Part shown: piece by piece, positions 8,526-18,265 of the stretch
Layout of the letters: the number at the start of each line of letters is the position of its first letter
Position numbering within the stretch: position 1 is the stretch's first letter
NCBI RefSeq assembly: GCF_029633825.1
Contig: NZ_CP090641.1
Location: 2,108,001-2,172,000, forward strand
DNA from: Burkholderia contaminans
GTDB lineage: Bacteria; Pseudomonadota; Gammaproteobacteria; Burkholderiales; Burkholderiaceae
Direction of reading: 5' to 3'
DNA: 64,000 bases
Notes under the pieces: generated by a model
Seen by the model: only the letters and a program-made list of their open reading frames with translations
Database searches by the model: none
What the model was told of the DNA's origin: nothing
Program-made: the position numbers and the translations under genes

Positions 8526-8906
8526 ATGAAGATGACGAACCTCACGCGGCTGGCCGCGATCGTCGCGACCGGCGCGATGCTCGCTGCGGCACCGCTCGCG
8601 GCAGCCGCGCACGGCAAGCTGGAACGTGCCGCGCCGGCGACGGGCAGCACGGTCGACATCGCGCCCGACACGGTGCGGCTGACCTTCAACGAAGACCTCG
8701 AACCGGCGTTCAGTTCGGTGAAGGTAGCGGATGCGAACGGCAACGCCGTCACGCAGGACACGGCGAAGGTCGATGCGGCGAACCCGCGCGTGATGACGCT
8801 CGCGATGCCGAAGCTCGCGCCCGGCGCGTACACGGTGCAGTGGGCGGCGATGACGGCCGACGCGCATCGCACGAAGGGCACCTATACGTTCCGGGTGAAG
8901 GGGTGA
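8526..8906 (+). CDS. copC: CopC-type periplasmic copper-resistance protein
   Basis: A 126-residue protein. The signal peptide is cleaved after LAAAA, giving a mature N-terminus HGKLERAAPATG; the N-terminal His is the Cu(II) ligand of CopC. The Ig-like beta sandwich has RLTFNEDLEP and the C-terminal MTADAHRTKGTYTF, whose His completes the Cu(II) site. The Met-rich Cu(I) loop of longer CopC proteins is absent, so this is the short Cu(II)-only type. The start could also be a GTG two codons earlier. It overlaps copD by 4 bases, as expected for a CopC-CopD pair. Confidence 0.9.
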   Translation: MKMTNLTRLAAIVATGAMLAAAPLAAAAHGKLERAAPATGSTVDIAPDTVRLTFNEDLEPAFSSVKVADANGNAVTQDTAKVDAANPRVMTLAMPKLAPGAYTVQWAAMTADAHRTKGTYTFRVKG

Positions 8907-9844
8907 ACGACGGCCTCGTCGGTCTCCTGCGGCTCGTGTCGGTGGCGATCCAGAACGCCGGGTTCGCCGTCGTCGTCGGCGCGCTGCTCGGCCGCCACTG
9001 GCTCGCGCACGGCGCATCCGCGTGGCAGCGCGGCATCGGGCGGCGGCTCGTCGCGACGCTGCGCATCGCGTCCGTCGTATCGCTGGTCGCGAGCATCACC
9101 GCGTTCTGGGCGCACTGCGCGCTGATGAGCGAGGTGTCGTTGCTCGACGCGGGGCCGGCCGTCTGCTCGATGCTCGCGGGCACCGGGTTCGGTCATGCGT
9201 GGCTGGCCGGCGCGGGGTTCATGCTCGTCGTGGTGGTGCTGTCGTTTGTCCGGCGCGGGAACGACACGCGCTTGCGGTTCGCGATGTGGGCCGCGCTCGC
9301 GTGCGTCGCACTCGCGCGCAGCAACGGTGGGCATCCGGTGGATGCCGGGTTGTTCAGCGTGCCGGTGTGGATCGACTGGCTGCATCTGCTGGCGATCAGC
9401 GCATGGGTCGGGCTCGTGCTCGTGACGGCAGTCGGCGTGATGCCGAGGCTCGTCGGCATGCCCGCAAGCGAGCGCACGACCGGCGCATCGTTCGTGCAGT
9501 CGCTGTCCGATGCGTCGACCTGCGCATTGATCGTGCTGTTCGCGACCGGCGCGTACAACGGCTGGCGCGGCGTCGATACGCCCGCCAACCTGCTCGCGTC
9601 GGCGTACGGGCAGATCCTGCTGTTGAAACTCGCGCTCGTGCTGATCGCCGCAGCGCTCGGCGGACACAACCGCTTCTTCGGAATGCCGACTTTGCTGGCC
9701 GCGTTGAACGATCCGACCGCCTCGATGCCGGCCAGCGCGTTGAAACGGTTCGGCACAGTGCTGAGGATCGAGGCGGTCGTGCTCGGCGGCGTGCTGATGG
9801 TCGCGGCGGTGCTCGTGTCGAGCGCGTTGCCGGGCACGGTGTAG
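8903..9844 (+). CDS. copD: CopD-type inner-membrane copper protein
   Basis: A 313-residue polytopic protein with about eight membrane helices. Family motifs include WLHLLAISAWVGL, where the His and Trp are conserved, and FATGAYNGWR. The start is a GTG overlapping the copC stop (GTGA), which I prefer to a longer frame that would run into copC. CopD works with CopC in moving copper across or along the inner membrane, either to resist or to acquire it. It is the last gene of the copper operon; the next gene starts 221 bases later. Confidence 0.88.
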   Translation: MNDGLVGLLRLVSVAIQNAGFAVVVGALLGRHWLAHGASAWQRGIGRRLVATLRIASVVSLVASITAFWAHCALMSEVSLLDAGPAVCSMLAGTGFGHAWLAGAGFMLVVVVLSFVRRGNDTRLRFAMWAALACVALARSNGGHPVDAGLFSVPVWIDWLHLLAISAWVGLVLVTAVGVMPRLVGMPASERTTGASFVQSLSDASTCALIVLFATGAYNGWRGVDTPANLLASAYGQILLLKLALVLIAAALGGHNRFFGMPTLLAALNDPTASMPASALKRFGTVLRIEAVVLGGVLMVAAVLVSSALPGTV

Positions 9845-10065
9845 CGGGGCGGCGCGACGCAGCGGCAGCGAAGGCCCGCGGGGGAGTCGCCTCGTTCACG
9901 GCGGATTTTCATCAGACGATTTCCCCGCTTTTTCAGGTGCAAACGTGCGCTCGACGGCGATCGCAGCGCGATACCTGAAATTACATCAACCTGTCTCTCG
10001 ATTACCAAAAACTGTCATTGAGCGCCGCTAAGCTTTCGCCACCCTCACAACCGGGATTCCCCGTC

Positions 10066-11880
10066 ATGCGCTCGACAATCCGCCTCTTCACCCCGCTATT
10101 GCTGCTCCCGACGCTCGCTGCGCCGGTTTTCGCCGCCACTGCCGCGCCCGTCAGCCCGAACTGCGGCGGCAGCACGACGCCGATCGCCGATATCCAGGGG
10201 CCGGGCGCGCCGTCGCCGCTCGCCGGCCAGAACGTGTCGATCGAAGCGGTCGTCACCGCCGATTTCGGCGGCACGGACGGCTTCGGCGGCTTCTTCGTCC
10301 AGCAGGCCGACGCGCAGCGCCGCAACCAGCCGGGCGTGTCCGAAGGGCTGTTCGTCTACGCGCCGAAGGTGCGTGCGACAGCGGGCGACCTCGTGCATGT
10401 GACGGGCAAGGTCGAGGAGAAATACGGCCAGACGCAGCTCACGCAGTCGGGGGCGATCGCGGTGTGCGCGAACAACCAGACCGTCACGCCCGTGACGCTC
10501 ACGCTGCCGGTCGACAGCCCGAACGCGTTCGCCGCGTATGAAGGGATGCGGGTGCGCCTGCCGCAGACGCTGAACGTCACCGACAACTACGAACTCGGCC
10601 GCTACGGCAGCGTGATGCTCAGCAACGGCCGCCTGCGCACGCCGACGAGCGTCGTGCCGCCCGCCCAGGCGCAAACGCAGATCGAGGCGAACGCACGCAA
10701 CCGGCTGATCCTCGACGACGGCTCGAACAAGCAGAACCCCGCGACCGTGCCGTACCCGGCGCCGGGCCTGTCGGCCGCGAACACGCTGCGCGCGGGCTAC
10801 ACGGTGCGCGACGTCGAAGGCGTGCTCGAAGTGCGCTACGGCGCATGGCGCGTGCAGCCGCTGCCGGGCGCGGCGGTGCCGGCATTCGACGCGCGCACGA
10901 ACCCGCGCACCCAAGCACCGGCGCGCGATCCGAAATCGAACCTGCGCGTGGCGTCGTTCAACGTCCTGAACTACTTCAACGGCAACGGTCTCGGCGGCGG
11001 TTTCGACGATCCGAACAATCGCGGTGCGAAGAACTTCCAGGAATTCCAGCGCCAGGAAGCGAAGATCGTCAGCGCGCTGAAGGCGATCGACGCCGACGTG
11101 ATCGGCCTGATGGAAATCCAGAACAACGGCTACGGCGAACTGAGCGCCGTGCGCCAGCTCGCGGCGAAGCTCGGCACCCAATGGCGTGTCGTCGATCCGG
11201 GCGTGTCGCGCCTCGGTGGCGATGCGATCACGGTCGCGATGATCTACGACAGCCGCAAGGTCGAACCGGTCGGCCGCGCGGCCACGCTCGCGATCGACGA
11301 CAAGAACCGCCAGCCGCTCGCGCAGTCGTTCCGGCTGGTCAACGGCAACAAGCAGTCGCTGACGGTGGCCGTGAACCACCTGAAGTCGAAGAACTGCCCG
11401 GACGCCGCGAACGACGATCTCGACCAGGGCGACGGCCAGGGCTGCTGGAACCCGACCCGCACGCGCGCGGCGGCGAAGGTGGCCGACTGGCTCGCCGGCA
11501 ACCCGACGGGCGTCGCAGGCCAGGGCGTGCTGCTGATCGGCGACTTCAACAGCTACACGTACGAAGACCCGATCCGCACGCTCGAATCGCGCGGCTACCG
11601 CAACCTCGTCGCGCGCTGGATCGGCGCGAATGCGTACAGCTACGTGTACAACGGCGAAGCCGGCTACCTCGATCACGCGCTCGCGACGCTGCCGCTCGCG
11701 TCGCACGTGAAGGCCGTGCATGAATGGCACATCAACGCGGACGAGCCGCTCGCGCTGCAGTACACGCTCGCGTACAAGTCGGCGGAGCAGCAGAAGACGT
11801 TCTACGCGCCGGATGCGTATCGTTCGTCGGATCACGATCCGGTGCTGATCGATATCGCGCTGCCGGGCGGAGGGAAGTAA
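10066..11880 (+). CDS. ExeM/NucH-type secreted endonuclease
   Basis: A 604-residue exported enzyme with signal peptide (FTPLLLLPTLAAPVFA). Residues about 25-270 form an OB-like/lamin-type N-terminal part. From about 300 the endonuclease/exonuclease/phosphatase domain runs: LRVASFNVLNYFNG, DVIGLMEIQNN (metal-binding Glu), NHLKSKNC, LIGDFNSY and the catalytic SSDHDPV. This matches the ExeM/NucH family of extracellular DNases that scavenge phosphate or degrade extracellular DNA. The ATG at 10066 is chosen because the signal peptide starts there. It is a single-gene unit. Confidence 0.9.
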   Translation: MRSTIRLFTPLLLLPTLAAPVFAATAAPVSPNCGGSTTPIADIQGPGAPSPLAGQNVSIEAVVTADFGGTDGFGGFFVQQADAQRRNQPGVSEGLFVYAPKVRATAGDLVHVTGKVEEKYGQTQLTQSGAIAVCANNQTVTPVTLTLPVDSPNAFAAYEGMRVRLPQTLNVTDNYELGRYGSVMLSNGRLRTPTSVVPPAQAQTQIEANARNRLILDDGSNKQNPATVPYPAPGLSAANTLRAGYTVRDVEGVLEVRYGAWRVQPLPGAAVPAFDARTNPRTQAPARDPKSNLRVASFNVLNYFNGNGLGGGFDDPNNRGAKNFQEFQRQEAKIVSALKAIDADVIGLMEIQNNGYGELSAVRQLAAKLGTQWRVVDPGVSRLGGDAITVAMIYDSRKVEPVGRAATLAIDDKNRQPLAQSFRLVNGNKQSLTVAVNHLKSKNCPDAANDDLDQGDGQGCWNPTRTRAAAKVADWLAGNPTGVAGQGVLLIGDFNSYTYEDPIRTLESRGYRNLVARWIGANAYSYVYNGEAGYLDHALATLPLASHVKAVHEWHINADEPLALQYTLAYKSAEQQKTFYAPDAYRSSDHDPVLIDIALPGGGK

Positions 11881-12591
11881 CGGCGGATTGAAGGCGGAAG
11901 AATCGCGGCGTGCGGCGAGGCTGCATGTCGCGCTTCATCGCGACCGGAAGCGCCGGCAGGAGAAAGGGTAAATAATTCCGCTGATTTTTTGAGAATTGGA
12001 AAAATCGGTATTTTATGGATGACGCGATGCGGATAAGCGCAGCGATTGAAGAATGATTGAAGTGACTTGAATCATTGAGTGGCAGTCCACGCCTGCCGTC
12101 ACGCTGAATTAATCGATTCCGGATAATTAAAATGAAAGAATAATTCCGGCGATCTGAAGGCTTTCGAGGTGCAACACCAACACCGGTAAAGGATTGCCGG
12201 TTGTGCGACAAAAGCGGCGGATTCGGCCGATTAGTGTCGATGGAGCGCGCAATGCGCGCATAATCCCGTTTTCTTTCAATCGCCAGACACTGTCCGCCAT
12301 TAGCATCATTGCGGGTTTTTTAATATCCGAATGATCTTTGACAACGCGGCGCAGCACCGCCTATTTTTGTGTTGTCGTAAATTTGGGTCATATAAAAGTT
12401 GTCCAGACTGCAGGGGGCGTCCGAGCACCATTCTCGCCAGCAGTTTGCAGTGTCTGTATCAAGTTCAGTCTCTTAGAAGTCCAATCCCCAACCGCCGACT
12501 GCCGACCGTGCAACGCGAGTGGCGGGTCGGCCTGCGCGTTTCGCAGGCGTTGGCGGCCTTTGTGATGCGGTATCCGAACCAAAGGACAGAG
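11881..12591. other. AT-rich intergenic region, 711 bases
   Basis: This region lies between the nuclease and the S10 peptidase-like gene. From about 11960 to 12400 base composition drops well below the neighbours. It holds a near-perfect 25-bp palindrome at 12052-12076 and several short A/T runs, and no convincing coding frame. The last 200 bases probably contain the promoter and 5' leader of the gene at 12592. Confidence 0.6.
12052..12076. promoter_or_regulatory. 25-bp near-palindrome
   Basis: Arms AATGATT (12052-12058) and AATCATT (12070-12076) flank an inner AAGT-G-ACTT palindrome centred on 12064. Only one paired position per arm and the centre base break the symmetry. The position is about 170 bases after the nuclease and 515 before the peptidase-like gene. 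It looks like a protein-binding dyad; the binder is unknown. Confidence 0.45.
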
Positions 12592-14436
12592 ATGAAACCA
12601 GACAGGAGCTGTACCGGCAGCCGCCGTGGCCGTCACGGCCGGTTGGCCGGGCTAGGTGCATTGACCGTCATGACACTGGCGCTCGCGGCATGCGGCGGCG
12701 ACGATTCGTCGTCCGTCGGTGCGTCGAGCCTCGCGCAGGCCACCGCCAGCCAGCAGGCCAGCGCGCAACAGGCGGCCGGGCAGACGCCGGCCAACCAGCC
12801 GTACGTCGACCCGGTCGCGTATTCGATGAATGCGACCGACGGCCTGGCACCCGGGCAGGTGTCCGAGAAAACCGCCGTCATGCATTACCAGTGGAAAAAC
12901 GGCGGCACGACCGTCAACTACACGACGACGACCGGCCACCTGACCGCGCAGGACGCGAACGGCAATGCGGAAGCGTCGATGTCGTATGTCGCGTACACCG
13001 CGCCGAGCACGAACGGCAAGCCGCGCCCGGTCACGTTCGTCTATAACGGCGGCCCCGGCTCGTCGTCGATCTGGCTGCGGCTCGGCTCGTTTGCGCCGAC
13101 CCGCGTGGCCACGCCCGATCCGCTGTTCGGCAGCAACTGGCCGAACTATCCGCTCGTCGACAACGCCGAAAGCCTGATCGACACCACCGACCTCGTTTTC
13201 ATCGACCCGCCCGGCACCGGGCTGTCGGAAGCCGTGTTGCCGAACACCAACCAGAAGTACTGGGGTTCCGATGCGGACGTGAACATCATGCGCGACTTCA
13301 TCCAGCGCTACCTGAACGTCAACAGCCGCGGCACGTCACCGATCTACCTGTACGGCGAATCGTACGGCACGCCGCGTACCGACATGCTCGCGCTGGCGCT
13401 CGAATCGGCCGGCGTGCACCTGACGGGCATCGTGCTGCAGTCGGCGATCCTGAACTACTTCGCGGATGCGGTGGAAGCCGTGGCGATCACGCAGTCGACG
13501 GAGGGGCTGCTGCTCGAGACCGATACCGTGGCCGGCTACCTGCCGGGCTATGCGGCGGTCGCGGCGTACTTCAACCAGGTTTCGCCGGCACCGGTGAACC
13601 AGGATCTGTACGCATTCCAGACGGAACTGTTCACGACGCTGATCTACAACCAGTTGCAGAAGTACTCGCAGTCGTGGGTGTTGAGCCAGCTCGGCATTCC
13701 GGATGCGCTCGGCACGCCGGTGTTCCCGAGCGACGCGACGCTCAGGCTGTGGTCGATCCCGTCGAGCCTCACGCAGCAGGCGCTGCGCGGCTACTTCAAC
13801 GCGAATCCGTTCGGCACGAGCCTGCTGCCCGGCACGACGATCGGCCGGTATGACGGACGCGTGTCGTTGCCGAATTCCGATCCGCGCCTGCAGAACGACG
13901 GCGACCCGTCCGACATCCTGATCTCGCAGCCGTTCACGAACGCGCTCGCGACGCAGATGCCGGATTACCTCGGCTACACCGCACCGAACGCGACGTACCT
14001 GCCGCTGAACGACAACATCATCGGCGTATGGGACTTCACGCACGACGGCCAGCCGATGCCCGACACGATCCCCGATCTGCTCGGTGCGCTGCAGCTCAAC
14101 CCGAAGCTTCGCGTGCTCGCGGAGAACGGCTTCCACGACCTCGCGACGCCGTTCTTCAACACCGAGAAGCAACTCGCGCGGCTGCAGACGGTGAAGGGCC
14201 TGAATCCGAAGCTGCAGGTGAACTTCTTCCAGGGCGGCCACATGATCTACCTGGACGACGTCGCCCGTCCGCAGATGAAGCGGGACCTGAAGACGTTCTA
14301 CAAGGGGGCGCGGATTCCGACGGCGCTGACGCTGCACACGTTGCCGCCGCCGTGGCCGGATGAAAACCCGCCCAGCGTACCGACCGGCAGCGTCCCGGGC
14401 GCGACCGCCGGAACGACGCTGGCTGCGGCCCCGTGA
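12592..14436 (+). CDS. S10 serine carboxypeptidase-like lipoprotein
   Basis: A 614-residue protein with a lipobox (LTLALAACGG, Cys near residue 37), so anchored to a membrane. The S10 signatures are FVYNGGPGSSS (oxyanion region), LYGESYGTP (nucleophile Ser), a late Asp in AENGFHDLATP and His in QGGHMIYLDD, so the catalytic triad is complete. Family members cut C-terminal residues in the periplasm or outside the cell. The start is set by an AAGGACAG site before the ATG. The open frame upstream lacks coding character. Confidence 0.88.
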   Translation: MKPDRSCTGSRRGRHGRLAGLGALTVMTLALAACGGDDSSSVGASSLAQATASQQASAQQAAGQTPANQPYVDPVAYSMNATDGLAPGQVSEKTAVMHYQWKNGGTTVNYTTTTGHLTAQDANGNAEASMSYVAYTAPSTNGKPRPVTFVYNGGPGSSSIWLRLGSFAPTRVATPDPLFGSNWPNYPLVDNAESLIDTTDLVFIDPPGTGLSEAVLPNTNQKYWGSDADVNIMRDFIQRYLNVNSRGTSPIYLYGESYGTPRTDMLALALESAGVHLTGIVLQSAILNYFADAVEAVAITQSTEGLLLETDTVAGYLPGYAAVAAYFNQVSPAPVNQDLYAFQTELFTTLIYNQLQKYSQSWVLSQLGIPDALGTPVFPSDATLRLWSIPSSLTQQALRGYFNANPFGTSLLPGTTIGRYDGRVSLPNSDPRLQNDGDPSDILISQPFTNALATQMPDYLGYTAPNATYLPLNDNIIGVWDFTHDGQPMPDTIPDLLGALQLNPKLRVLAENGFHDLATPFFNTEKQLARLQTVKGLNPKLQVNFFQGGHMIYLDDVARPQMKRDLKTFYKGARIPTALTLHTLPPPWPDENPPSVPTGSVPGATAGTTLAAAP

Positions 14437-14489
14437 GCGACCCAGAGCGACGGACTCCTTGTCAAAGGAACCCTCTATTCATCCATTGA

Positions 14490-14921
14490 ATGCGAGTGAT
14501 CATGTCCCTAATCAAATTGATGCGGCGTATGTCTCCGTTGATCGTCCTCGGTGCCGTGACGAGCAGTGCCTACGCGTTGCCGCCGCAGGCGGTCGCACCG
14601 GTGAAGCTGCCGCACGGCGGGCGCGGTGTCGACGGTCCGTTCTTTCCGGCCACGAAAGCGGCGCCGGTGTTGCCGTCGACCGGCGCGACGCTGCAGCAGC
14701 AGGCGCAGCAGCGTGTCGATGCGCGGCTCGGCGCCAATACGGTGCTGAGCAACGGCGCAGCCGTGACGAAGGCGCAGGCGCAGAGCAGCGGTCTCGGCTT
14801 CGTGTCGAAGCACTTCGACGAGATCGATGCGAAGCACACCGGCCGCGTGACGATGAGCGATGTGCGGCAGTTCATCCAGCAGCGGCAGGTGCAGGCGCAG
14901 CAGGAACAGCAGGACGAGTGA
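14490..14921 (+). CDS. Exported EF-hand-like protein, unknown function
   Basis: A 143-residue protein with a hydrophobic N-terminus (PLIVLGAVTSSAYA) followed by a Pro/Gly-rich spacer, a Gln/Ala-rich helix and one EF-hand-like unit, FDEIDAKHTGRVTMSDVRQF. The loop has Asp1, Gly6, Val8 and Asp12, but position 3 is Lys, so calcium binding is uncertain. The C-terminus is Gln-rich (QAQQEQQ). An ATG at 14502 is an alternative start and has GAG closer upstream. It is 53 bases after the peptidase-like gene and possibly in the same transcript. Confidence 0.65.
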   Translation: MRVIMSLIKLMRRMSPLIVLGAVTSSAYALPPQAVAPVKLPHGGRGVDGPFFPATKAAPVLPSTGATLQQQAQQRVDARLGANTVLSNGAAVTKAQAQSSGLGFVSKHFDEIDAKHTGRVTMSDVRQFIQQRQVQAQQEQQDE

Positions 14922-14935
14922 CGTAGCAGGCAGGG

Positions 14936-14971
14936 CGGCGGCCGGTGCGGACTCCTGCGCACCGGCCGCCG
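14936..14971. terminator. Strong hairpin between convergent genes
   Basis: A 14-bp perfect stem, CGGCGGCCGGTGCG (14936-14949) with its complement (14958-14971), and an 8-base loop. It lies between the stops of the EF-hand-like gene and the AraC regulator. There is no T run on either side, so it may act as a rho-independent-like bidirectional stop only weakly, or protect mRNA ends. Confidence 0.55.
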
Positions 14972-15001
14972 GAAGGTGAACGACAGGGGGAACGACAGGC
15001 G

Positions 15002-16006
15002 CTAGAGGGCCTGGCGCGCGTAGCGCTTCGCGGTGGCCGACGGCAGTTCGCCGAACATCGCGCGATAGTCCTGCGCAAAACTGCTCAGGTGCCAGAAGCC
15101 CCACTTGGTGGCCGCGGACGTCACGGAGCCGCCGAGCCGAAGCTCGCGGCGCACGTGGTTCAGCCGCACGGCCCGCAGGTACGCGATCGGGTTCAGGTTC
15201 AACGTATCCTGGAACGCGTATTGCGCGGTGCGCCGGCTGACGCCGAGTTCCACGCACAGCTCGGCGATCGACAGCGGGCAGGTCGATGCGTCCTGCAGCC
15301 GCTCCCGCACCGCATTGACCAGCGACCAGTATTTCGTCGGGCGCACGATCTGCGCGCCGGATTCCGGCGTGGCGGCCGTCATCACTTCCGAGATCGCGTA
15401 CAGCACGGTGCGTTCGAGCAGTTCGATCCTGTCCTGCGTCGTCGCGTCGTCGACGCGTGTGGTCTTGACGGCGGCGGCCAGTGTCTGGCGCAGCAGGTCG
15501 CGCAGGTGATCGGCCACACCGGTCGCCATCGGGATCACCGGCGCGTGGGTTTGCGCGCGCAGCGACGCGGCCACCGAGCGCAGTGCCTGCGTCGACAGTT
15601 TCTCCGGCTCGATTTCGACGTTCACGAGCAGATGGCGGTCGGGCGAATAGAACTCGAATTGCGGCTGGCTGGAAAACACGTGCAGGCTGTCGCGCCCGCT
15701 CTTCTCGCCGCACAGGCGCGCATGCCCTTCCAGTTCCAGCGGCACGGCCACGGCGATCCGCTCCGTCGGCACCGCGCCTTGCTGCAGGATGACCTTGTCG
15801 AGATCCTCGACCAGCAGCTTGATGCCGCCCAGCGACACGATCGACGACGAACCATGAAACCGCCCGCCCGAGATCTGCGTGTAGTTCATGTTCCAGCCGT
15901 CGAACGAGCGCGCCTGCTCCTCCACGTCGGTGAACGCGCAGAACGTGACCGTTCGCGCGAACAGTGCGTTGCCGGAGAAATCGCTCGGATGGGCAGACGG
16001 CGTCAT
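15002..16006 (-). CDS. AraC-family transcriptional regulator
   Basis: A 334-residue regulator. The N-terminal 200 residues are a cupin-like ligand domain of the EutR-like AraC group. Two HTH motifs lie at about 240-330, with SIAELCVELGVSRRTAQYAF and a second helix pair ending ATKWGFWHLSSFAQDYRAMFG. It is divergent from the lactone-oxidase/SDR pair, with 178 bases between starts, so it probably controls them. The inducer is unknown. Confidence 0.88.
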   Translation of the reverse strand: MTPSAHPSDFSGNALFARTVTFCAFTDVEEQARSFDGWNMNYTQISGGRFHGSSSIVSLGGIKLLVEDLDKVILQQGAVPTERIAVAVPLELEGHARLCGEKSGRDSLHVFSSQPQFEFYSPDRHLLVNVEIEPEKLSTQALRSVAASLRAQTHAPVIPMATGVADHLRDLLRQTLAAAVKTTRVDDATTQDRIELLERTVLYAISEVMTAATPESGAQIVRPTKYWSLVNAVRERLQDASTCPLSIAELCVELGVSRRTAQYAFQDTLNLNPIAYLRAVRLNHVRRELRLGGSVTSAATKWGFWHLSSFAQDYRAMFGELPSATAKRYARQAL

Positions 16007-16184
16007 CGAGGGCGGAGGGCGGGAACGGGCGGGCCGGATCGATTTATTCTAGTCGCTCGCCGCGCCGGTCAAAAATGCGCCGGACGGGCGTCGCCTCGCC
16101 AAAACCCTGACTTGCCGAAATCCGATAGTGGAAAACCTTTCGGCACCCTATCGTTGGCACCAATACGACGCTGGAGAGACGGTG

Positions 16185-17432
16185 ATGGAACTTCCCCGTG
16201 GCGGATTCTGGAGAAACTGGGTCGGCAATCAGTCGTGCGTGGCCGCGCACCTGGCGTCGCCGGCGAGCGAGGACGAGATCGCGGCGCTGGTGCATGCCGC
16301 GGCGCGGCAAGGCAAGCACGTGCGATGCGCGGGGTCGGGGCACTCGTTCACGCCCGTGGTGGCCACCAGCGGCCTGCTGCTGTCGCTGCAGGATTACCAG
16401 GGCATCGTCGATGTCGACGAAGCACGCAAGCGCGTGACCGTGAAGGCCGGCACGAAGATCAATGCGGTGACGCGCCATCTGAAGGAACTCGGCCTGTCGC
16501 TCGTCAACCAGGGTGACATCGATTCGCAGGCGATTGCCGGCGCGCTGGCCACCGGCACGCACGGCACGGGGGCGACGCTGAGCAACCTGTCGTCGCAGGT
16601 CGTCGGGATGCGCATCGTGCGCCCGGACGGCTCGATCATGACGGTCAGCGACCGGCAGGATCTCGACCTGCTGCATGCGACGCAGGTGAACATCGGGATG
16701 TTCGGCGTGGTGTCGGAGATCACGCTGCAGGTGACCGATGCGTTCTGGCTGCACGACCGCGTGTGGCGCGAGGACTTCGACGCGCTGATGGAGCAATACG
16801 ACGACCTGGCCGCGAAGCACCGGCATTTCGGCTTCTTCTGGTGCCCGACCTCCGCCAGCCGCGATCTCTACTGCCTGCCCGACACCACGAAGGTGTCGAA
16901 TTCGAAGAAGGACTACGACGTGTGCGAGATCAAGGTGATGGATATCACCGACGCGCGCACGTTCCACGAAGGCGAGCACGAGAAGATCGCCTACAGCTCG
17001 GAGGTGTACGCGATCCACTACGTGCCGAACTTCCACGAGCTCGAGTACGCGGTGCCCGCGCACCACGGCAAGGAAGCGCTGCGCCGCGTGCGCGAGCTCA
17101 TCCTCACGAAACACCGCGACTGCATTTTCCCGGTCGAGTATCGCTTCACGAAGGGGGATCCGGCGTGGATCAGCCCGTTCAACCACCAGGACAGCGTCAC
17201 CATCTCATGCTCGGGCGGGCCGAACGGTGTCGACTACTGGCCGTTCCTGAAGGACGTCGACACGATCCTGCGCGACTACGGCTCGCGTCCTCACTGGGGC
17301 AAGCTGCATTTCACGAACCGCGAGGATGTCGATCGCTGGTTCCCCAAGGCCGAAGCGTTCCGCGCGCTGCGTCGCAGCGTGGACCCCGAAGGCACCTTCC
17401 TCAACGATCACCTGCGGACGCTGTTCAGTTGA
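16185..17432 (+). CDS. FAD-linked sugar lactone/alditol oxidase (D-arabinono-1,4-lactone oxidase family)
   Basis: A 415-residue VAO/ALO-family flavoenzyme. The FAD domain has GSGHSFTP near residue 55 (the His of GHS carries covalent FAD in the family) and ALATGTHGTG. The C-terminal domain has VEYRFTKGD and ends HWGKLHF and DPEGTFLNDHL, typical of ALO. It would oxidise an aldonolactone or polyol, passing electrons to O2. The start at 16185 is preferred over a GTG at 16128 because GGAGA lies 8 bases upstream. It forms an operon with the SDR gene 33 bases downstream, which could handle the sugar product or precursor. Confidence 0.85.
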   Translation: MELPRGGFWRNWVGNQSCVAAHLASPASEDEIAALVHAAARQGKHVRCAGSGHSFTPVVATSGLLLSLQDYQGIVDVDEARKRVTVKAGTKINAVTRHLKELGLSLVNQGDIDSQAIAGALATGTHGTGATLSNLSSQVVGMRIVRPDGSIMTVSDRQDLDLLHATQVNIGMFGVVSEITLQVTDAFWLHDRVWREDFDALMEQYDDLAAKHRHFGFFWCPTSASRDLYCLPDTTKVSNSKKDYDVCEIKVMDITDARTFHEGEHEKIAYSSEVYAIHYVPNFHELEYAVPAHHGKEALRRVRELILTKHRDCIFPVEYRFTKGDPAWISPFNHQDSVTISCSGGPNGVDYWPFLKDVDTILRDYGSRPHWGKLHFTNREDVDRWFPKAEAFRALRRSVDPEGTFLNDHLRTLFS

Positions 17433-17465
17433 GCAGACCGAACGAACCAGACTGGAGAACGAAGC

Positions 17466-18245
17466 ATGAATGTCAAGATTGACGGCCGCCTGGCCGGCAA
17501 GGTCGCGATCGTGAGCGGCGGCGCCGGCGGCTGCGGCGGCGCGGCGTCGGAACTGTTCGCCGCCCAGGGCGCGAAGGTCGCGATCATCGACCGCGACGGC
17601 GACGCAGCCGAAACGCTTGCGTCCCGGCTGCGCGACGCAGGCCTGCAGGCGATCGGCCTCGGCGCCGACGTGTCGAAACAGGTGGAAGTCCAGCAAGCCG
17701 TGAGCGCCGCGCGCGAGCAGTACGGCAATGCGGACATCCTGTTCAATCACGCCGGCACGCTGATCGTCAAACCATTCCTCGACATCGAGGAGTCGGAATG
17801 GGACTGGCTGATGGGCGTGAACGTGAAGAGCATGTTCCTGATGACGAAGGCGGTGCTGCCGCAGATGCTGGAGAAGGGGCGCGGCAGCATCGTCTGCACG
17901 TCGTCGATTTCGGCCGTGTGCGCGACACCGGGCGAAGTGCTGTACGACGCGACCAAGGGCGCGTGCCACATGTTCGCGCGGGCGATTGCGGTCGAGTATC
18001 GCGACCGCGGCATTCGTTGCAACGCGCTCGCGCCGGGGTTCATCCGCACGCCGCACGGGATGCGCGAACTTCGGGATCTGCAGGCGATGGGTGTCGACGC
18101 GACCGAGGCGGCGATCGCGGTGCAGCAAGGCCGCCTGTGCGAACCGTCGGAAGTCGCGGCCGCCGCGCTGTTCCTCGCGTCCGACGAGTCGAGTTTCGTC
18201 AACGGCACGCACCTGTTCGTCGACAACTGCTTCTCCGCCGTCTGA
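17466..18245 (+). CDS. SDR-family NAD(P)-dependent oxidoreductase
   Basis: A 259-residue classical short-chain dehydrogenase. The cofactor motif is variant: SGGAGGCGGAASE instead of TGxxxGIG. NHAGT replaces NNAG. The catalytic Ser (TSSIS) is present and Tyr and Lys are in YDATKGA. The C-terminus has SFVNGTHLFVDNC. The start follows GGAGAACGAAGC. It is the second gene of the oxidase operon and ends just before a strong terminator. Substrate unknown, probably a sugar or polyol derivative by association. Confidence 0.87.
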   Translation: MNVKIDGRLAGKVAIVSGGAGGCGGAASELFAAQGAKVAIIDRDGDAAETLASRLRDAGLQAIGLGADVSKQVEVQQAVSAAREQYGNADILFNHAGTLIVKPFLDIEESEWDWLMGVNVKSMFLMTKAVLPQMLEKGRGSIVCTSSISAVCATPGEVLYDATKGACHMFARAIAVEYRDRGIRCNALAPGFIRTPHGMRELRDLQAMGVDATEAAIAVQQGRLCEPSEVAAAALFLASDESSFVNGTHLFVDNCFSAV

Positions 18246-18265
18246 TTCTCGCTTTACGTTGCGAC

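Noticed and set aside
9991..10018. Possible Pho box before the nuclease gene (CTGTCAT)
   Set aside because: Only one good 7-base half is present; the 11-base repeat period is not kept, so no PhoB site is claimed.
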